DNA of 64,000 bases from positions 26,164,246-26,228,245 of the forward strand of contig NC_054084.1 of assembly GCF_017562075.2 (NCBI RefSeq). Reading direction: 5' to 3'. Positions within the stretch are counted from its first letter, which is position 1. Every line of letters starts with the position of its first letter. The position numbers were made by a program, and so were the translations under genes. The notes under the pieces are model-generated. The model did not search any database, was not told the origin of the DNA, and was given only the letters and a program-made list of their open reading frames with translations. Positions 45,422 to 57,515 of the stretch are shown one piece after another. The DNA is from Anopheles merus. Lineage: Eukaryota > Arthropoda > Insecta > Diptera > Culicidae.

Positions 45422-47339
45422 ATTGCTTCTTAAAACGACCTTTCGCTACCGAGAAACGAAGGTTCTTTTTAATTTTCCTTCTCCTTTAATGAAACTTTCC
45501 ACCGCTGCTGCAGCCTGACGGTCAAATGGCTCCGCCTCACGTTAAAAATAGCATATCAATGAAATTTGATCAAACGATACGATCCGCTCACTCCCCCACT
45601 CGGGGACCAAAAAGGGCCTGCACTCCAAACAGGACCAATAAAATTTTTATTTTATTTCCTGTCGAGTCTCAGAGCATACTGCCACACGGTAGGGTATGGT
45701 GAAACATTGAGAAGGGACGCGAGGAACGGTTTTCACAACCCAACACCGAAAGCTCGAGGACACAAGCCCCGAGCGGCGACTAAATCAACTACAAAAGGCA
45801 CTATATTCTCGATTGACGCTAAGGGACGATCGTAGCGAAACCTTTTCGGGACGTGCAGCGTTCCGTTTTTGGATCATTTATGAGTTTGGAAAAACCAAGG
45901 GGGGGGGGGGGGGTGTTAGTGAGCTGGGGAGCTTGAAACAAAGCGGGTCACGTCTCAAGGTGGTATACCCTTTTGGTGCAAAAGGTAAAAAAGTTCAAAC
46001 CCAGTGAAAGTAAAACGGGAAAATCAGAATATTCATTTACCGTTGGCGTATCAGAGGGCTCCACTGCTATTGTCGCTTGTTACCGTCCATCGGAATGCTG
46101 AAAAGCGAAGATGCACTCCGGGTGGAAAGTAGTTTATTTCGTTTTTTATTTTCTTTACCCCGCACAAAGCTGGGCAAAGAATTAAACGGAAGAAGTCTTG
46201 GTGAAATGGAAAGCAAAAGGAACTGTTGGAAGCTTCGTCGAAAAGGCTTCACGAGCACTAAGTGGACTAAGTGCATTGTGGATTACGGTGTACCGAATGT
46301 CAAGTCTTGGAAAAGTTTGCGCGGCTTCACACCACTTCCAACTGTTTGCATTTAGTATAAGTTGCACTACCGTATTTAAGCTTTTTCGGTTAGTGAAACA
46401 CGTCTAATAGATGACCGTCTAAATGTAAGTTAAGGTCAGATTTTTGGTCCAGATTTGACACTGCTTGGAATGATTCAGAAAAGAGAGTGAAAAAACCAGT
46501 AATAATCTTCATAGGAACACCTCTGCATTTTGACCATTTGGAAGGAAAACTTCTGTTACCGTTTCTTAGCCATAAGCCCTTTTGCCAGCAAGAACCCTTC
46601 TTACTGCACTTTACGAGTATGAGTGTAGCTTTAAGCACTTTTGTTTGCCTTTTTTAACGATCGTTTGTTCGGTACACATACTGTTTCGCCGGTGTCTTAG
46701 AACAACCGACACGCACCGCAAAACACATTCGCCGATACACACATCCTGCTCCACAGCGCCATAAACAACACTCGTCGCCCAATATGTGCACGATCACGCA
46801 CGGCCACTCACGAGCAGATTTTACGCTTAAAATTGGCAATATAAATTAGAAAGATTATCATCATCTCGTGGCCAAACGATCTGCAAACATCGAATCGCCG
46901 TGTGTGCCTTAGTCTCATCATACTAAAATCGTGTGTAATGGGGCGGGCGGGAGACTCGTGCACACATGCACGCAATTTCCTTCCCATTTCGGCAAAGGTA
47001 CATGTACTGTTTGCCCTGGGCTTGACAGACTGGCAGATGTTGGCTACTGCTACGGTTATTAAGCTACCTATTTTAAATCTGCGTGTTACGCGTCAATAAA
47101 CGGGTGAAGACGTTGTAAATATGTGGTTTAACGAGTTGCCAAAAATTCAGCAGCGAAGGTAGGCTTCCCTCCCGGAAAAGGTAGACAGAAGCTGGTTAAC
47201 GATGTCAACCTTAAGTACAGGGCGGTATGTCAATGGGTTCTGTTAAGTTACTTCAGAGTTCTTGTCCATTAACCTCAGGGGTGGTAGTTTTACCAGGTAA
47301 AAAAGGAGTAAAAGAACTTGAGACGCATTTTCCGTTCGA
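45422..47339. other. Non-coding segment
   Basis: Balanced composition. G15 lies at 45899-45913. Frames of 60-92 codons on both strands at 46070-46640 are unsupported. Confidence 0.5.
45899..45913 (+). repeat. G15 homopolymer
   Basis: Fifteen consecutive G. The length may be unreliable. Confidence 0.9.
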
Positions 47340-48020
47340 ATTAGCTAGTTAAAGCCAGTGCTAAAAGTGTCTTTAAAAGCTAAAATGAAATAATAAATTT
47401 GATCCACAGTAATATTCTAGGACAAAGCATAGCATAAACCACAGACTGATTATTCCAGTACATTGCCTGATCAACTCACAACTTTTTTCGAACAATTCCT
47501 CTCGATTAATTTCTTCAAACATTTAATTTTCATAAACTTCAACATCTTGTTACAGTTGAACGCCTTAATAGGTGTTCCGGTATCATGCGACTGTGTGAGT
47601 TTAATGAAGAGGAATTGAACGTCTCCAAATAAAACAAATTCCACTAACTGGTGTGAATTATGTAATGATCTCACACCAAAAACGATTCTTTCATTCAATC
47701 GAGCCACTTTGAGTTCCTTATTTACTTTGAGACACGTTTATTCTATCGCTCTTGCAATTTTCGAGGTTTGTTGACGAACCAATTAAACGACAGCCTTTAA
47801 GTCCATAGAGAGTAATGAGATGGACATTATTCTTCCAAATCAACACCTTTTCAGAATGAATTGTTGATTATTAGGACACCCTCTCCGATTAAAGGCATTA
47901 TTTCCCTCACACCGTCAACTTGTGGAGAGAAGAAATATTGTAATTATAAAGTCCATTTTTGATCCTTGTCTTCCTTCCATATTTCTTTCAAGCAGTATTT
48001 TTCATTCATCCATCCTACAG
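47340..48020. other. AT-rich block
   Basis: Nothing recognised. Confidence 0.5.
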
Positions 48021-49880
48021 TGACAGTGATTTGAATCTTCCCTAAAAATCACCATCGCCTTTCAACGGAAATGGCCTCCCGTTATATTCCGCGAGTGTTC
48101 CGGACGGGTCATTTATCGTTGACCTTGCCGAAACGTGCTAGGCTGAAGAAATTTAGGTCTGGTTAGGCAACGGCGAACAACGAGCAAAAGGTACAGATTA
48201 CACTCTGCACTGCAGATTAATCACCACTCATAAACTCTCGCTGACACGCAGGTTCGCTGATTTTAAAATGAAGATAAACAATGAAAAAGCGAAGGAAATG
48301 TATGTTTATTTGTTTTGTTTTTTCATGCAAAATGAAAAAGGGAAATGTGCTACCATGTAACTGCTCTCTACTATCTTGCAAAGCTTTCCGATGGCTTGAT
48401 GAACTTTTGAGTGGCGTTCATCCTTTTAAGGTCACTCAGTTCATGCAACGACTTGCACGAGCTAAATTTCGCTCTCACCGACTGTGAGCAACATCTCGCA
48501 CAGAAGCCTTTGCAGAAGGGTTCGTGTTTTCCGTTCGGGGAAAACACACATCACCACAGCAGTACGAGGACAAGCGCTGTCTGGACCAACCAGCGGGCGG
48601 TCGTCGCTATTTCGGTCGAATTAATGGGCAAATTCAATTTCATTCAATCGACCGCCTACCGACCGAGCCCGTGTGTTACTAATGGCTGCGGAACAATGTC
48701 CCTCCCCGCAGGCCGCAACCGTTTCCGATGCTCTCTCATCACATGAATGAATGAATTGTGATGTTGTGATCTTCCGTATCAGCATCAGCATTCACCTTTC
48801 TGCTACCACGTAACTAGTATCAGCAATTCGATTTATACAGTGCGCTCTGCTCATGCCAATGCCATCCTTCATCTCCATTGCAAACGCACACACATATCGT
48901 CGTTCGGATCGGTTTCATATTCAGTTGAATAGCATTTTCTCAGCACCCACACCGCTAGGCTGTCTGCGATACACTCACTTTGGTGGTGTCGCACATTTTC
49001 CCACCATGTGCCCTTACCGCCCGAAGTGCGACGACGCTTCTTCTGCCGGGCTGTCGATGTGCAGCAGAAAATAAATAAAACATGATGTTTTCGCAAGCAA
49101 TTATTTATGTTTATTTTGGCTAGCGGCGAAGCAAACGAACGAACGCGCACGGGAGAGGTGATAATAGAACCTGGGGCAAGGAGGCCAGCATCGCCGTTCA
49201 AATGGTTGTGTGAGTTTGAGATACGTTTGTGTGTCTAAATTGTGCATCAACCATAAAACCTCCGTTTCTTAAGGTCGAGTTTGAGCTGCAACTTTTCCGA
49301 CATTTGTTCCACTTACCGTTCGTTGCGCAAGTTTACCGAACGTTATCTAGTCCCAAGTGCGTACCGTGGGGTAGAAACATCGATGATTTATCGCTTTCTC
49401 TCAAGCGAATTGGCCTGGTGGTGCTTCTTCACGGAAGCCTGTCTCATTAGCAAGCTTCTCACCCCTACGCCACAGGGTTGATAAGTGGCTCAACCACAAG
49501 GTTGAAAACACACACCGCATTTTAGGAAAGGAAAATTCACCATTCGGAGCTGCTCCTCTTGAGAGGAACAGGGGGGAAAAACGATATTTAACATAACCTA
49601 CGCTACTACCAACTGCTGCGACCGTGTGTGTGTGTTTTCCACCGGTCCTTCGTCGGCTGAAGGTCAACAAGAGCGATAAGCGTAAACATCTCTAACTAAC
49701 GGATCCAGCCCAGTGCGGCAGATGTACTAAGGAGCTACAGGACGGTTTTCGGTAACCTAATCTCTTAAGACGATAATGAGACGATGCGAAAAGGTGAAAG
49801 GTTCCATGCATGTGTGTATGCTTATTTCTCTATGTGTAATAGGCAAAATGTGTTTTTCGAAGAACATCCAGCTCTTCACA
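48021..49880. other. Non-coding segment
   Basis: Open frames of 70-111 codons on both strands have no support. A minus-strand ACG/GTAAGT donor lies near 49313, the same CACTTACCGT word as at about 53919. Confidence 0.4.
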
Positions 49881-50540
49881 TCACATTACCGGCGAGAAAA
49901 ACACATAACAAATATTTCAGACATCTTTTTTCGCGCGTTTGTGCGGAATTAAAACAATATTAATGGAGACGCTTCGCTGAGTTCACAAACCATATTCTTC
50001 AACAATGTGTAAGGAAGCCTTGAAAACAAAATATTAAATAGTTTCATTAAACTGACACTGAAGAATCAAACTTGGATTGAACTTTATTTCATCTTTTACG
50101 AAATTAGCAAACAGTAATAGACTCCTGTGACATAATACTGAGAAATTACAGAAATTTTCAAGCCATCAAAACATGATAAACCTATCAAAACCCTAAAACA
50201 CATTTCAACAATCACATACGATATGGCAGATTGTAATTCAAGCTTGCCGTGTTGATTTACTTTGAAATTATGTGGAAATAAATATAAAATCATTTTAACA
50301 ATTTTTCTACTTTCTCTTAAACCATCTATAAACAACATTTCTACTGAAGTGGTTTTTATTAAAAATGTCAAAAAACAACTTGAATAATGCCCTCCTCTTT
50401 TTGCTATTCAGCATGAAATATCACTATCAATAAATATTCACACTCGACCACAAATTTAACACGAAACCATTAATTAAGAAATTTCAACGCATGACTACAC
50501 TATCTTCATAGTACTTGCCAACCCCACCAGTAGACGCCAG
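49881..50540. other. AT-rich block
   Basis: Contains a 91-codon minus frame (50371-50096) that is AT-driven. No support. Confidence 0.5.
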
Positions 50541-51861
50541 CGCGTAAGCTCTACTAATGATTACGCTACCAGCTACGCCATTGCACCATACCCAAAGCAA
50601 ATGATTGCGGTTATGGGTACGGTACGGTGAATGGGAAAACTTCGCACGAATCGTTTAGCCAGGCAAAATGTAAACCTGACCCCTACGAGGCTCTCTCTCC
50701 GTAACCAGCATCTAGCCTCAGTGTCTATAAATATTTTATCAACAGTTACATTTACATGAGAATCCGCACAATATCCATCCCTACCCCAGGCAGGACCTAC
50801 CCCGAAATTGTAAGCTGATTTATATATCGGCGTCCTAATCGGTCCTACTGCTCACCCAGACTTCCCATCTCTCCCATCGCAGTTGGACTCGATTTGGAGA
50901 TCACCGCAAGGCATATAAATTACAGAAATCATGGATTTTATTACCCGTACGGCCCCAGCTGTCCTCTAACCAGAGGCTCCTACGTACTAGGACCTCGACT
51001 GCACCATCGCTCGGTGCGTCAAATAAAGCGCGAACGCACTTTCCAATACCAGTAGCGTTTTCCTGTTTCCCTATTTGCTACGCCGTTTTTGTTTGCAATC
51101 ACTGCGAGCATGATTTGGGTGGTTGAATATTTTAGCCTGCTCTCAGCTGTCTGACCTCAACTTTTACGACTGGGTTCACTGGTATCGGTTTTTACCTTTT
51201 TTTCTCCAGGCGCGCGCGTAAGGTTTCCTCTCCAACTCCGCAGGACCGAGGAGCGACGACTTTACGAGCCAAACTTGAACGATTCGTCCATCCGGCAGTG
51301 ACAGCCGCACGACCATAAGCTACCCAAAGGAAAGCCCAGCCCCGAAGCAGCAAAGGAATAGAAAAAGAAGAAAGAGCGAGAAAGAAGCAAAAGAAAAACA
51401 TAGCCTTTCCACCGAGGGAGGCAAAATTTTTGCTGACAAATTGGGCGGAAGTAATGTGCAGATTTATGTTCAAGCAAACGGTGACGGACGGCCTGTTTCG
51501 ATACGATGGGGACGCCCTGGGGGAAATGGTGCAGGAAAGCCCCGGGCAAAAGTAAAACATACATACTACTTCGTAATCCTGGGGGCCCCCCTTATCCTCC
51601 CCGTCACCCCAGTAGCCACATTTTACAGTGTGGAAAAGTCGATGCTTTTCACTTCTCATGTTTTGGATACAACGAAACAAGGGTGAAGAGCGAGGGGAAG
51701 CGAAAAGCTTTACCAAAGCCCTCCCTCCGGTGCACCAGACGGTGTCAAGGACTTTTTGCTCGCTGGAAAATCACTGCAACGACCCTACCACGATCGCACC
51801 GTGTGGATTTATTCCTTCCCTCCCCTTTGATCTCTGTCCCTTTTCCTTGTTCCCATTGCAG
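50541..51861. other. Non-coding segment ending in a strong polypyrimidine tract
   Basis: A 174-codon minus frame (51716-51192) and several plus frames overlap. None has a domain. The plus strand becomes pyrimidine-rich from 51807, leading into the acceptor of the microexon candidate at 51862. Confidence 0.4.
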
Positions 51862-51870
51862 CTTGAACAG
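51862..51870 (+). CDS. Candidate 9-nt microexon or recursive-splice site
   Basis: A very strong acceptor (CTGTCCCTTTTCCTTGTTCC, then CATTGCAG; AG at 51860-51861) is followed after only nine bases, CTTGAACAG, by GTAAGC. That donor has a CAG exon end. The nine bases code LEQ in phase 0 and preserve frame. Alternatively CAG/GTAAGC at 51870-51871 with the tract upstream could act as a ratchet point of the kind known in very long Drosophila introns. A third option is a 62-nt exon using GTAAGA at 51924, which also stays open in that frame. It is the strongest splice-signal pair I found. Confidence 0.28.
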
Positions 51871-51923
51871 GTAAGCTTATCACTCGGACGGTTTTCCATT
51901 TCGAACGGGAAGGAGAGAGATCG

Positions 51924-52222
51924 GTAAGAGAAATAATTTGAAATCCAAATCGATTCAATGTCGATGACCGGTTACCCATTTCGTCCTTGTGAGTGTACCC
52001 CCGGCGTTGGTGGGCGAACAATTTATGAGCGAATGTTGTGGGTTGAAGAAAACCAGAAAGGTAGGAGGGGGGGAGGGTGAAATGGGAAGGTGAGCACTGA
52101 CCTGTGCTTGGTCATTTGCATTTAACATCGATCGATTCGGCGACCGTAGTTCGGTTTTTCGGAATCGACTAACCCAATTGTTCGCCCATCCGGTGGAAAG
52201 CAATCAACGGACGATGGGCAAT
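51924..52222. other. Non-coding segment
   Basis: Contains AAG/GTGAGC (GT at 52090), an excellent plus-strand donor with no assigned acceptor, and one octamer at 52114. Nothing else. Confidence 0.35.
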
Positions 52223-52238
52223 CACACACACACATACA

Positions 52239-52286
<48 letters not shown>
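52223..52286 (+). repeat. Compound CA microsatellite
   Basis: Interrupted CA/TACA units, then 41 perfect bases at 52246-52286. Confidence 0.97.
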
Positions 52287-52288
<2 letters not shown>

Positions 52289-53925
52289 CATACACTCATA
52301 TGAGTGGCAATTTGGCGAGAAGTATTAACAAGTTATGGTACCAGCACTCGCTGTTTTGCAAATTCAACAGGACATGCCTTTTGGTTGCAAATTGATTGAC
52401 AAAATGGGTATTTTTAACGAACTCAACAAGTGAAAAATTGTTTCCAATGCTAAATCTCCCAGTAAATCTCTTTGCTTAATGTTTCATAAATAAACTTTAT
52501 AAAATAGAAAATAATATTGAAAATCTAATAACCTCGTTAATATTTCAACGATTTTTTTTTACACTTTCCTCTACTTTTGACAAGTTTTCTGAATTTTCAT
52601 TTTGCTTGGAATTATACAATCCACAGATAATTTTATTTTTATCACTGTAGACCTTTAAAACTCGCGTGGGAATCGTTTCAGAAAAACGGAATTGAATAAT
52701 CGATTGGTGATTGAAAAACAAGTGCAAAAACTGTGTTACGGTTTGTTGCTGTGTTGCAATATACTTCGGCCTAAGTAAAGGCAAATAGACATGAAATTAC
52801 TTGTTTGTTTTTATTTTATTTTATTTATTTTTTCAATGAGTAACTGGAAATGGTGACTAATGAAATAAAAGCATCAATTAACGAGAGTCTATGCAATCTC
52901 CTCTCCTTCCAGTTAACATTGTAACAACTCAAACAATCAATCATAAGTGCTTGGTTCCAGCTTGGAACTACTCACCGGAATGCTCCTATAACTCTCTAAC
53001 TAATTTAGTCTAATTTAAGGATTTCTGTGCTCACTCTTGTACCTGTTGAGAGACAAAACCAACAGACAAAAGTTTTCACCCTGCAGCGGACATTTTCCGA
53101 ACCCGACCGAGACCCATTTCGCACGAGCTTGACCCAACATATCAGGGGAAAAATGAGAACAAAAGAAGAAGAAAAGAACCGCACACCGACTCACACCCAT
53201 CCCAAGTTGTCGATTTGCATAGCGAGTGCTAAAAGTTTGGGCTACCAGCAGAAGCGAATGTTATTATGCAGTGACTTGCTAAAAGCCGAAAGTGGCCATT
53301 TGCCGTAACGATTCGCCTCGGCGGCGTGTGGTGTATGTGAGGCGAGGAAGTTACGGACATGAGTTTTCAGCGCTCAACAAGTTTTAGCTTTACTGTGCGG
53401 ACTTGGCCGTTGTGGTATGTTCCGAACCGGGCAGGCGAATCTGTCGAACAACACTCGTCCAGCTCCAGTCCAAAAGACAAACCAACAGACAACAGCCAAC
53501 AGTAACGCGAATCGCATTTGAATTGTTAAAGAACCCTCTGCCCCGTGTCGAGCGCGTCAAGTCCATCAGCGTGACTAGACAAGGCTGACAGCCGAGAGCG
53601 CGAGACAGTGCGCCCTCCTCTTGGCTAGCTGCAACGCTGCAACCAAAATGCAGTGCAAGAACAAAGTCAACGATTTTGGCCTGAATTTCTGGACGTTCGG
53701 GTTTCGGTATTGCTCCCCGCTGGCCCAAGATGGCGGGTGGGCAACCCTCAACCTTACTTACATTGCAATGCGTGTCACAGTCACCGCGCGCCAGTTCACT
53801 CAGCGATGCATGTATAAATAAATTTAAATTGAATCCGTCTATTGTGCGGCAGGGTGTAGTCGAGTGTGCTCTTTTGCTTTTCAGTTTTGATACCGTTTTT
53901 TTTTTTGTTGCTTTCACCCACTTAC
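52287..53925. other. AT-rich 52350-52900, then balanced; longest open frame
   Basis: The minus frame 53953-53390 is open for 187 codons but begins without an ATG in its first part. Its product shows no domain. One frame this long is expected by chance in six frames of 64 kb. Confidence 0.5.
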
Positions 53926-54135
53926 CGTAGTCGCGGTCATTGTGCTGTCGCAATTATTTTTAATTGAGTGCTTATTGGACGAAAAAGGACATCGTGTACC
54001 GAACGTTTGCTTTTTTTTGTGCGCTCTGTCACTTGAGCTATTTTTTATTTGCACATGAAGATTTTTTTGAGTGTTGTCGGGGTTTGTTAAGTGTTTTACA
54101 TTCACGGGTAAAGTAGACGATGTAGTAGCAAACAT
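53926..54135 (-). CDS. Candidate first coding exon, 70 codons (minus)
   Basis: On the minus strand the ATG at 54135 opens 70 codons ending in phase 0 at ACTACG/GTAAGT (GT at 53925-53924), a perfect intron-side donor. The product is rich in Ser, Thr, Asn and Lys (MFATTSSTLPVNVKHLTNPD near the start) and looks disordered. A second ATG, 5 codons before the donor, has a better start context (GCACAATG), so most of the frame could instead be 5' UTR. No domain or downstream exon is identified. Confidence 0.18.
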
Positions 54136-54450
54136 TCCGGTAATTTATGGGACTGTGAACTAGAACATTAAATGGTTGGTTTTTCAAAAGAAAATTGTTC
54201 ACATTTGCAAAAATATAGAAAAAGGTAAGTTTTTAATGTATTTGCATGCTGCTGGCAACTTCAAAAGTATGTAATATTTTTGTTCAATCTATTACGTGAT
54301 GCCAAATAAAGGTATCAGTTAGCCGGCAAGACCTTTTCATCCTCTCCCCAAACACTAACTCACCTACTCGTGTGGTGAAATATCGACTCCAACGGTAAAA
54401 AACGACAAACTTAATCAATAACAAATTTCCTTTTCCAGACCAGCCCAGCC
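54136..54450. other. AT-rich block with a plus-strand GTAAGT donor
   Basis: AAAAAG/GTAAGT (GT at 54225) is a full consensus match with no assigned exon. An octamer lies at 54240. The word GTAAAAAACGACA (54395-54407) also occurs at 662-674. Confidence 0.3.
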
Positions 54451-55320
54451 GTTACGCGACAGTTCCGTCTTCTCCACCTGATATTTTTTCCCCGCTCTCG
54501 CGAGTTTTACATTTTCCATTGTTTTTCATGCTGACACTGCCACGCTTGTTAGCTGCTAGTTTTTTCTCCCCATTCCGCTGCGAACGAGCGAAGAGTTCCT
54601 GTTTGCAAACGTCCATCCCGGCGAACCCCCACCGAAGGTCTTATCGAGTTTCACATGATCGGGCGTGTGATCGATCGCTCGCCGGGAAATCGAACCCGCC
54701 AAACCGACCGGTTAACCCGGATGAACGCACCGCCGCTCGCTTGGTTTTTTTCCCTCTCGCTCTCAGCCGGTTGGCAAACAACAAATTGCGCTGAAATCCA
54801 TCAACCGCACCCAGCGAGTCCGTCAGCGAAGTGCTAATGAAACATAAAATCCACCATGAAAGCCGTTTCACACACACGCACGCACGGGGGGTATGATATT
54901 TGATCCTGGCCCAGCAAGGCCGATGACAGGTTCCAGCCGTTCGCGTGTTATCACACAACGGGGACAGAACGACCGGCTCCTGTTCCGCTCGGTGTTGAGA
55001 AATTAGCTACAATTCATACAGACTGCGTTCGGCTTTTGGATGGAACAAAAAAAAAAACAAGCTAGCAAAACCAAAGCCGGTTCCGTTACGCGGGAAAAGC
55101 GTAAACTGCACTGTTCAGCTGCAAATATGAATTATGCATTCGATTCAATGTGCCGTGTGCCTGCCTGTGTTGGGATTGCAATAAAAGAAAACAATTACAA
55201 AACGATAATATGCACTTCGCTCCTGTAACGGCCGTTTCGAGCGGTTCTTCTTGGACACACCACAGTTCACTCTGACTGGGAGTGAGTGGTGCAAGGTTAG
55301 CAAGGTGAGAAAGAAATAAC
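54451..55320. other. Non-coding; possible exon end at 55304
   Basis: AGCAAG/GTGAGA (GT at 55305) is an excellent donor. The frame leading into it is open for 33 codons (RFERFFLDTPQFTLTGSEWC), but no upstream acceptor is convincing. The tRNA-like GGGTTCGATTT on the minus strand at about 54690 was examined and rejected. Confidence 0.25.
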
Positions 55321-55960
55321 ATGATAAGCAAAATGTCAAAACATCAGATTGAACGATGTACTAAGATTAATTTACTGATGAAGTATTATCCGGAGCATGA
55401 CAACTTACACTAACGGAGACTGAGTTATTTTGATTGAAGCATGTAAAAAAGGGATATCGTTCTTATTAATGTCAAAATATTGACTCTAACAATTTAAGAT
55501 AAAGATGTTGGAGAGAAACTAAACAAAAATAAAAAAATGAATTAAAAATCCAACTTCATACAAAAAATAATTTATTGAATGATGACAATATATTAACAAA
55601 CTTTCAAATTTATGGGTTTTTCATTTCATTAATTACGGGTATTTAGCTATATTCAGTATAAGTATGCTAAGAATGAAAATGTTATGAAGGTCAACAATTT
55701 CGCTACCATGTTAAAAATCATCGAAGCTAATTAATGAAGATTGCTCTAAAGACAAGTGGAATTTTATTTCCCCATCTCACAATTAATTTCCCATCTAAGG
55801 AGCATTAGAGTACGATACTTTTTCTAACAAACCATGCCTGTCACTAATTCTCACACTCTTTAATTAATTCCCACCGACCCTGCTCCAACGCTCGACCACA
55901 CACAGCGCAAAGCTAACTCGCCTTCAAACCCAACGCTTCTAATTCCACATCAATCATTCA
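55321..55960. other. AT-rich block
   Basis: Nothing recognised. Confidence 0.5.
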
Positions 55961-57495
55961 GTATGCAGAATGCAGCTTCACCATAAAGTCCAAATTAATG
56001 CAGCCCGCCCTGCGTCACCAGCGCTGCATGCAGTGGCAAGTACCATGCACACAAGAAATAGAAACATTTCACGTATTTCAAACCAATTACAACATCTATT
56101 TTAATGCCTTATAAGCGCGGGCCGGCCGGCGCATCTTAATGGTGCGTCAGCGCATTACGCCCGTCACTCGGGGGGTTGAAGCGGCTGTCAGCATTTCCAC
56201 CCGTGACTGATGCGCAGCAATGCCAAAACCTGATTCAGCTCGATTAATGAATGCAGAAATTTTAAACAAAAAAAAAATGTACGCTGAGCTCTCCGCCTGG
56301 AATGTTGGTGTCCACATTCCAGCTAGACTGCGAGAGACTTCTTTTCATGCATATTGTCTACCTGAGGTGAATTAAAATGAAAACAGCATCACTGATAAAC
56401 GATGCGTACAACATCGATGTACAAGAATGATAACATTCTTACCAGTTGTTTGTGAACAATCTTCAAACCATTCCTTGTGTTTGCGATCATCCAGAGCATG
56501 TTTAACATCTTGTCCAGAGCGTTGCGTGCTTGTGTTTACATTATGGTTGTTGGTGCAAAATCAATTTCTGTTTTTTTATTAAATACACACTGTTCAAGTA
56601 GCTTACTATCATCTAGCACGAACCATGTCGTGTTGCATCTCACAATAAATCCCCATCTATGTTTGGTTGCATAAAACAAACAGTGTTCAAATCCACACTC
56701 AACCGAACCTCGTTTACATGTGACAAACAACTGAAGGATTTTCTGCTCGGTCAACTTACACGTTCGCACGGTACCTCGTTTGGTGCATGTGTATGTGTGT
56801 GTGCATTGTGGGTTGGTTTACTTATTCAACCAACCACAAACATTGACCAAAGTATCTAGCTCCATCTAGCACCCTTAGTAGAGGGGTTTTTACTTCGGTA
56901 CAGCACAAACCAAAAACCACCAAAGGTAATACTGGTTATGGTTCATACACCATGCTCGGTCGTACCTGTTTGAATAGCTTTTGTACGATGCGTTTTACCA
57001 TCAAATAAATATCTATTTAAAACACTATTTAGGAGCTAGATTAAAACGTTTTATTTTTTCGTCTTTTGAAACTCAACTGGCCAAAGCTTTCACCGCAAAT
57101 TGAGATCCCTCCTAGCCGGTTGTACTTCATCACCCCAATGCCTAACGCTTGTATCTTCATCCTTCCGTTGATTGTTTACGTGCGATGGTGAACAATTCCT
57201 TCCAAGTAAATCATCGCTCCTCTGGCAATGCTTCTTATCGCCTTATCGTTGCATATAAATTTCCACCGGATCCTTTTTGCAGCAGCAGCAGCGGCAGTAG
57301 CAGTGTGAGGAGAATTTTCTCCACAACCGAAAAGTGCACTTCGGTCAAGATTGAATGCATGCTGTGCTTTTTGTTGCGAAGAGAAATTCCTTCAAAACTG
57401 TATCCAAGCGGGGTTATTGTGAGTTGGAGAAATATTTGTCCATTCAACGATACGGACGAGAGGAGATCACGCTTGGGATCATCAGAATAGATTGT
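55961..57495. other. Non-coding segment, nothing recognised
   Basis: Balanced composition. A CTACCTGA (Zelda-type, reversed) lies near 56359. The 113-codon plus frame 57149-57490 includes an AGC/Ser run and has no support. Confidence 0.5.
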
Positions 57496-57515
57496 ACACA
57501 CACACACACACACAC
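57496..57515 (+). repeat. (AC)10 repeat
   Basis: Perfect 20-base run. Confidence 0.95.

Noticed and set aside
51192..51716. 174-codon minus frame
   Set aside because: No ATG-consensus start; the Phe/Leu-rich middle comes from a purine/pyrimidine-biased tract. No domain.
53390..53953. Longest open frame (187 codons, minus)
   Set aside because: Does not begin with ATG, has no domain and no supporting splice context. A frame this long is expected about once by chance in six frames of 64 kb.
54670..54750. tRNA-like T-arm (GGGTTCGATTT, minus strand)
   Set aside because: The stem and loop lengths are wrong for a T arm, and no A-box or cloverleaf could be drawn upstream.
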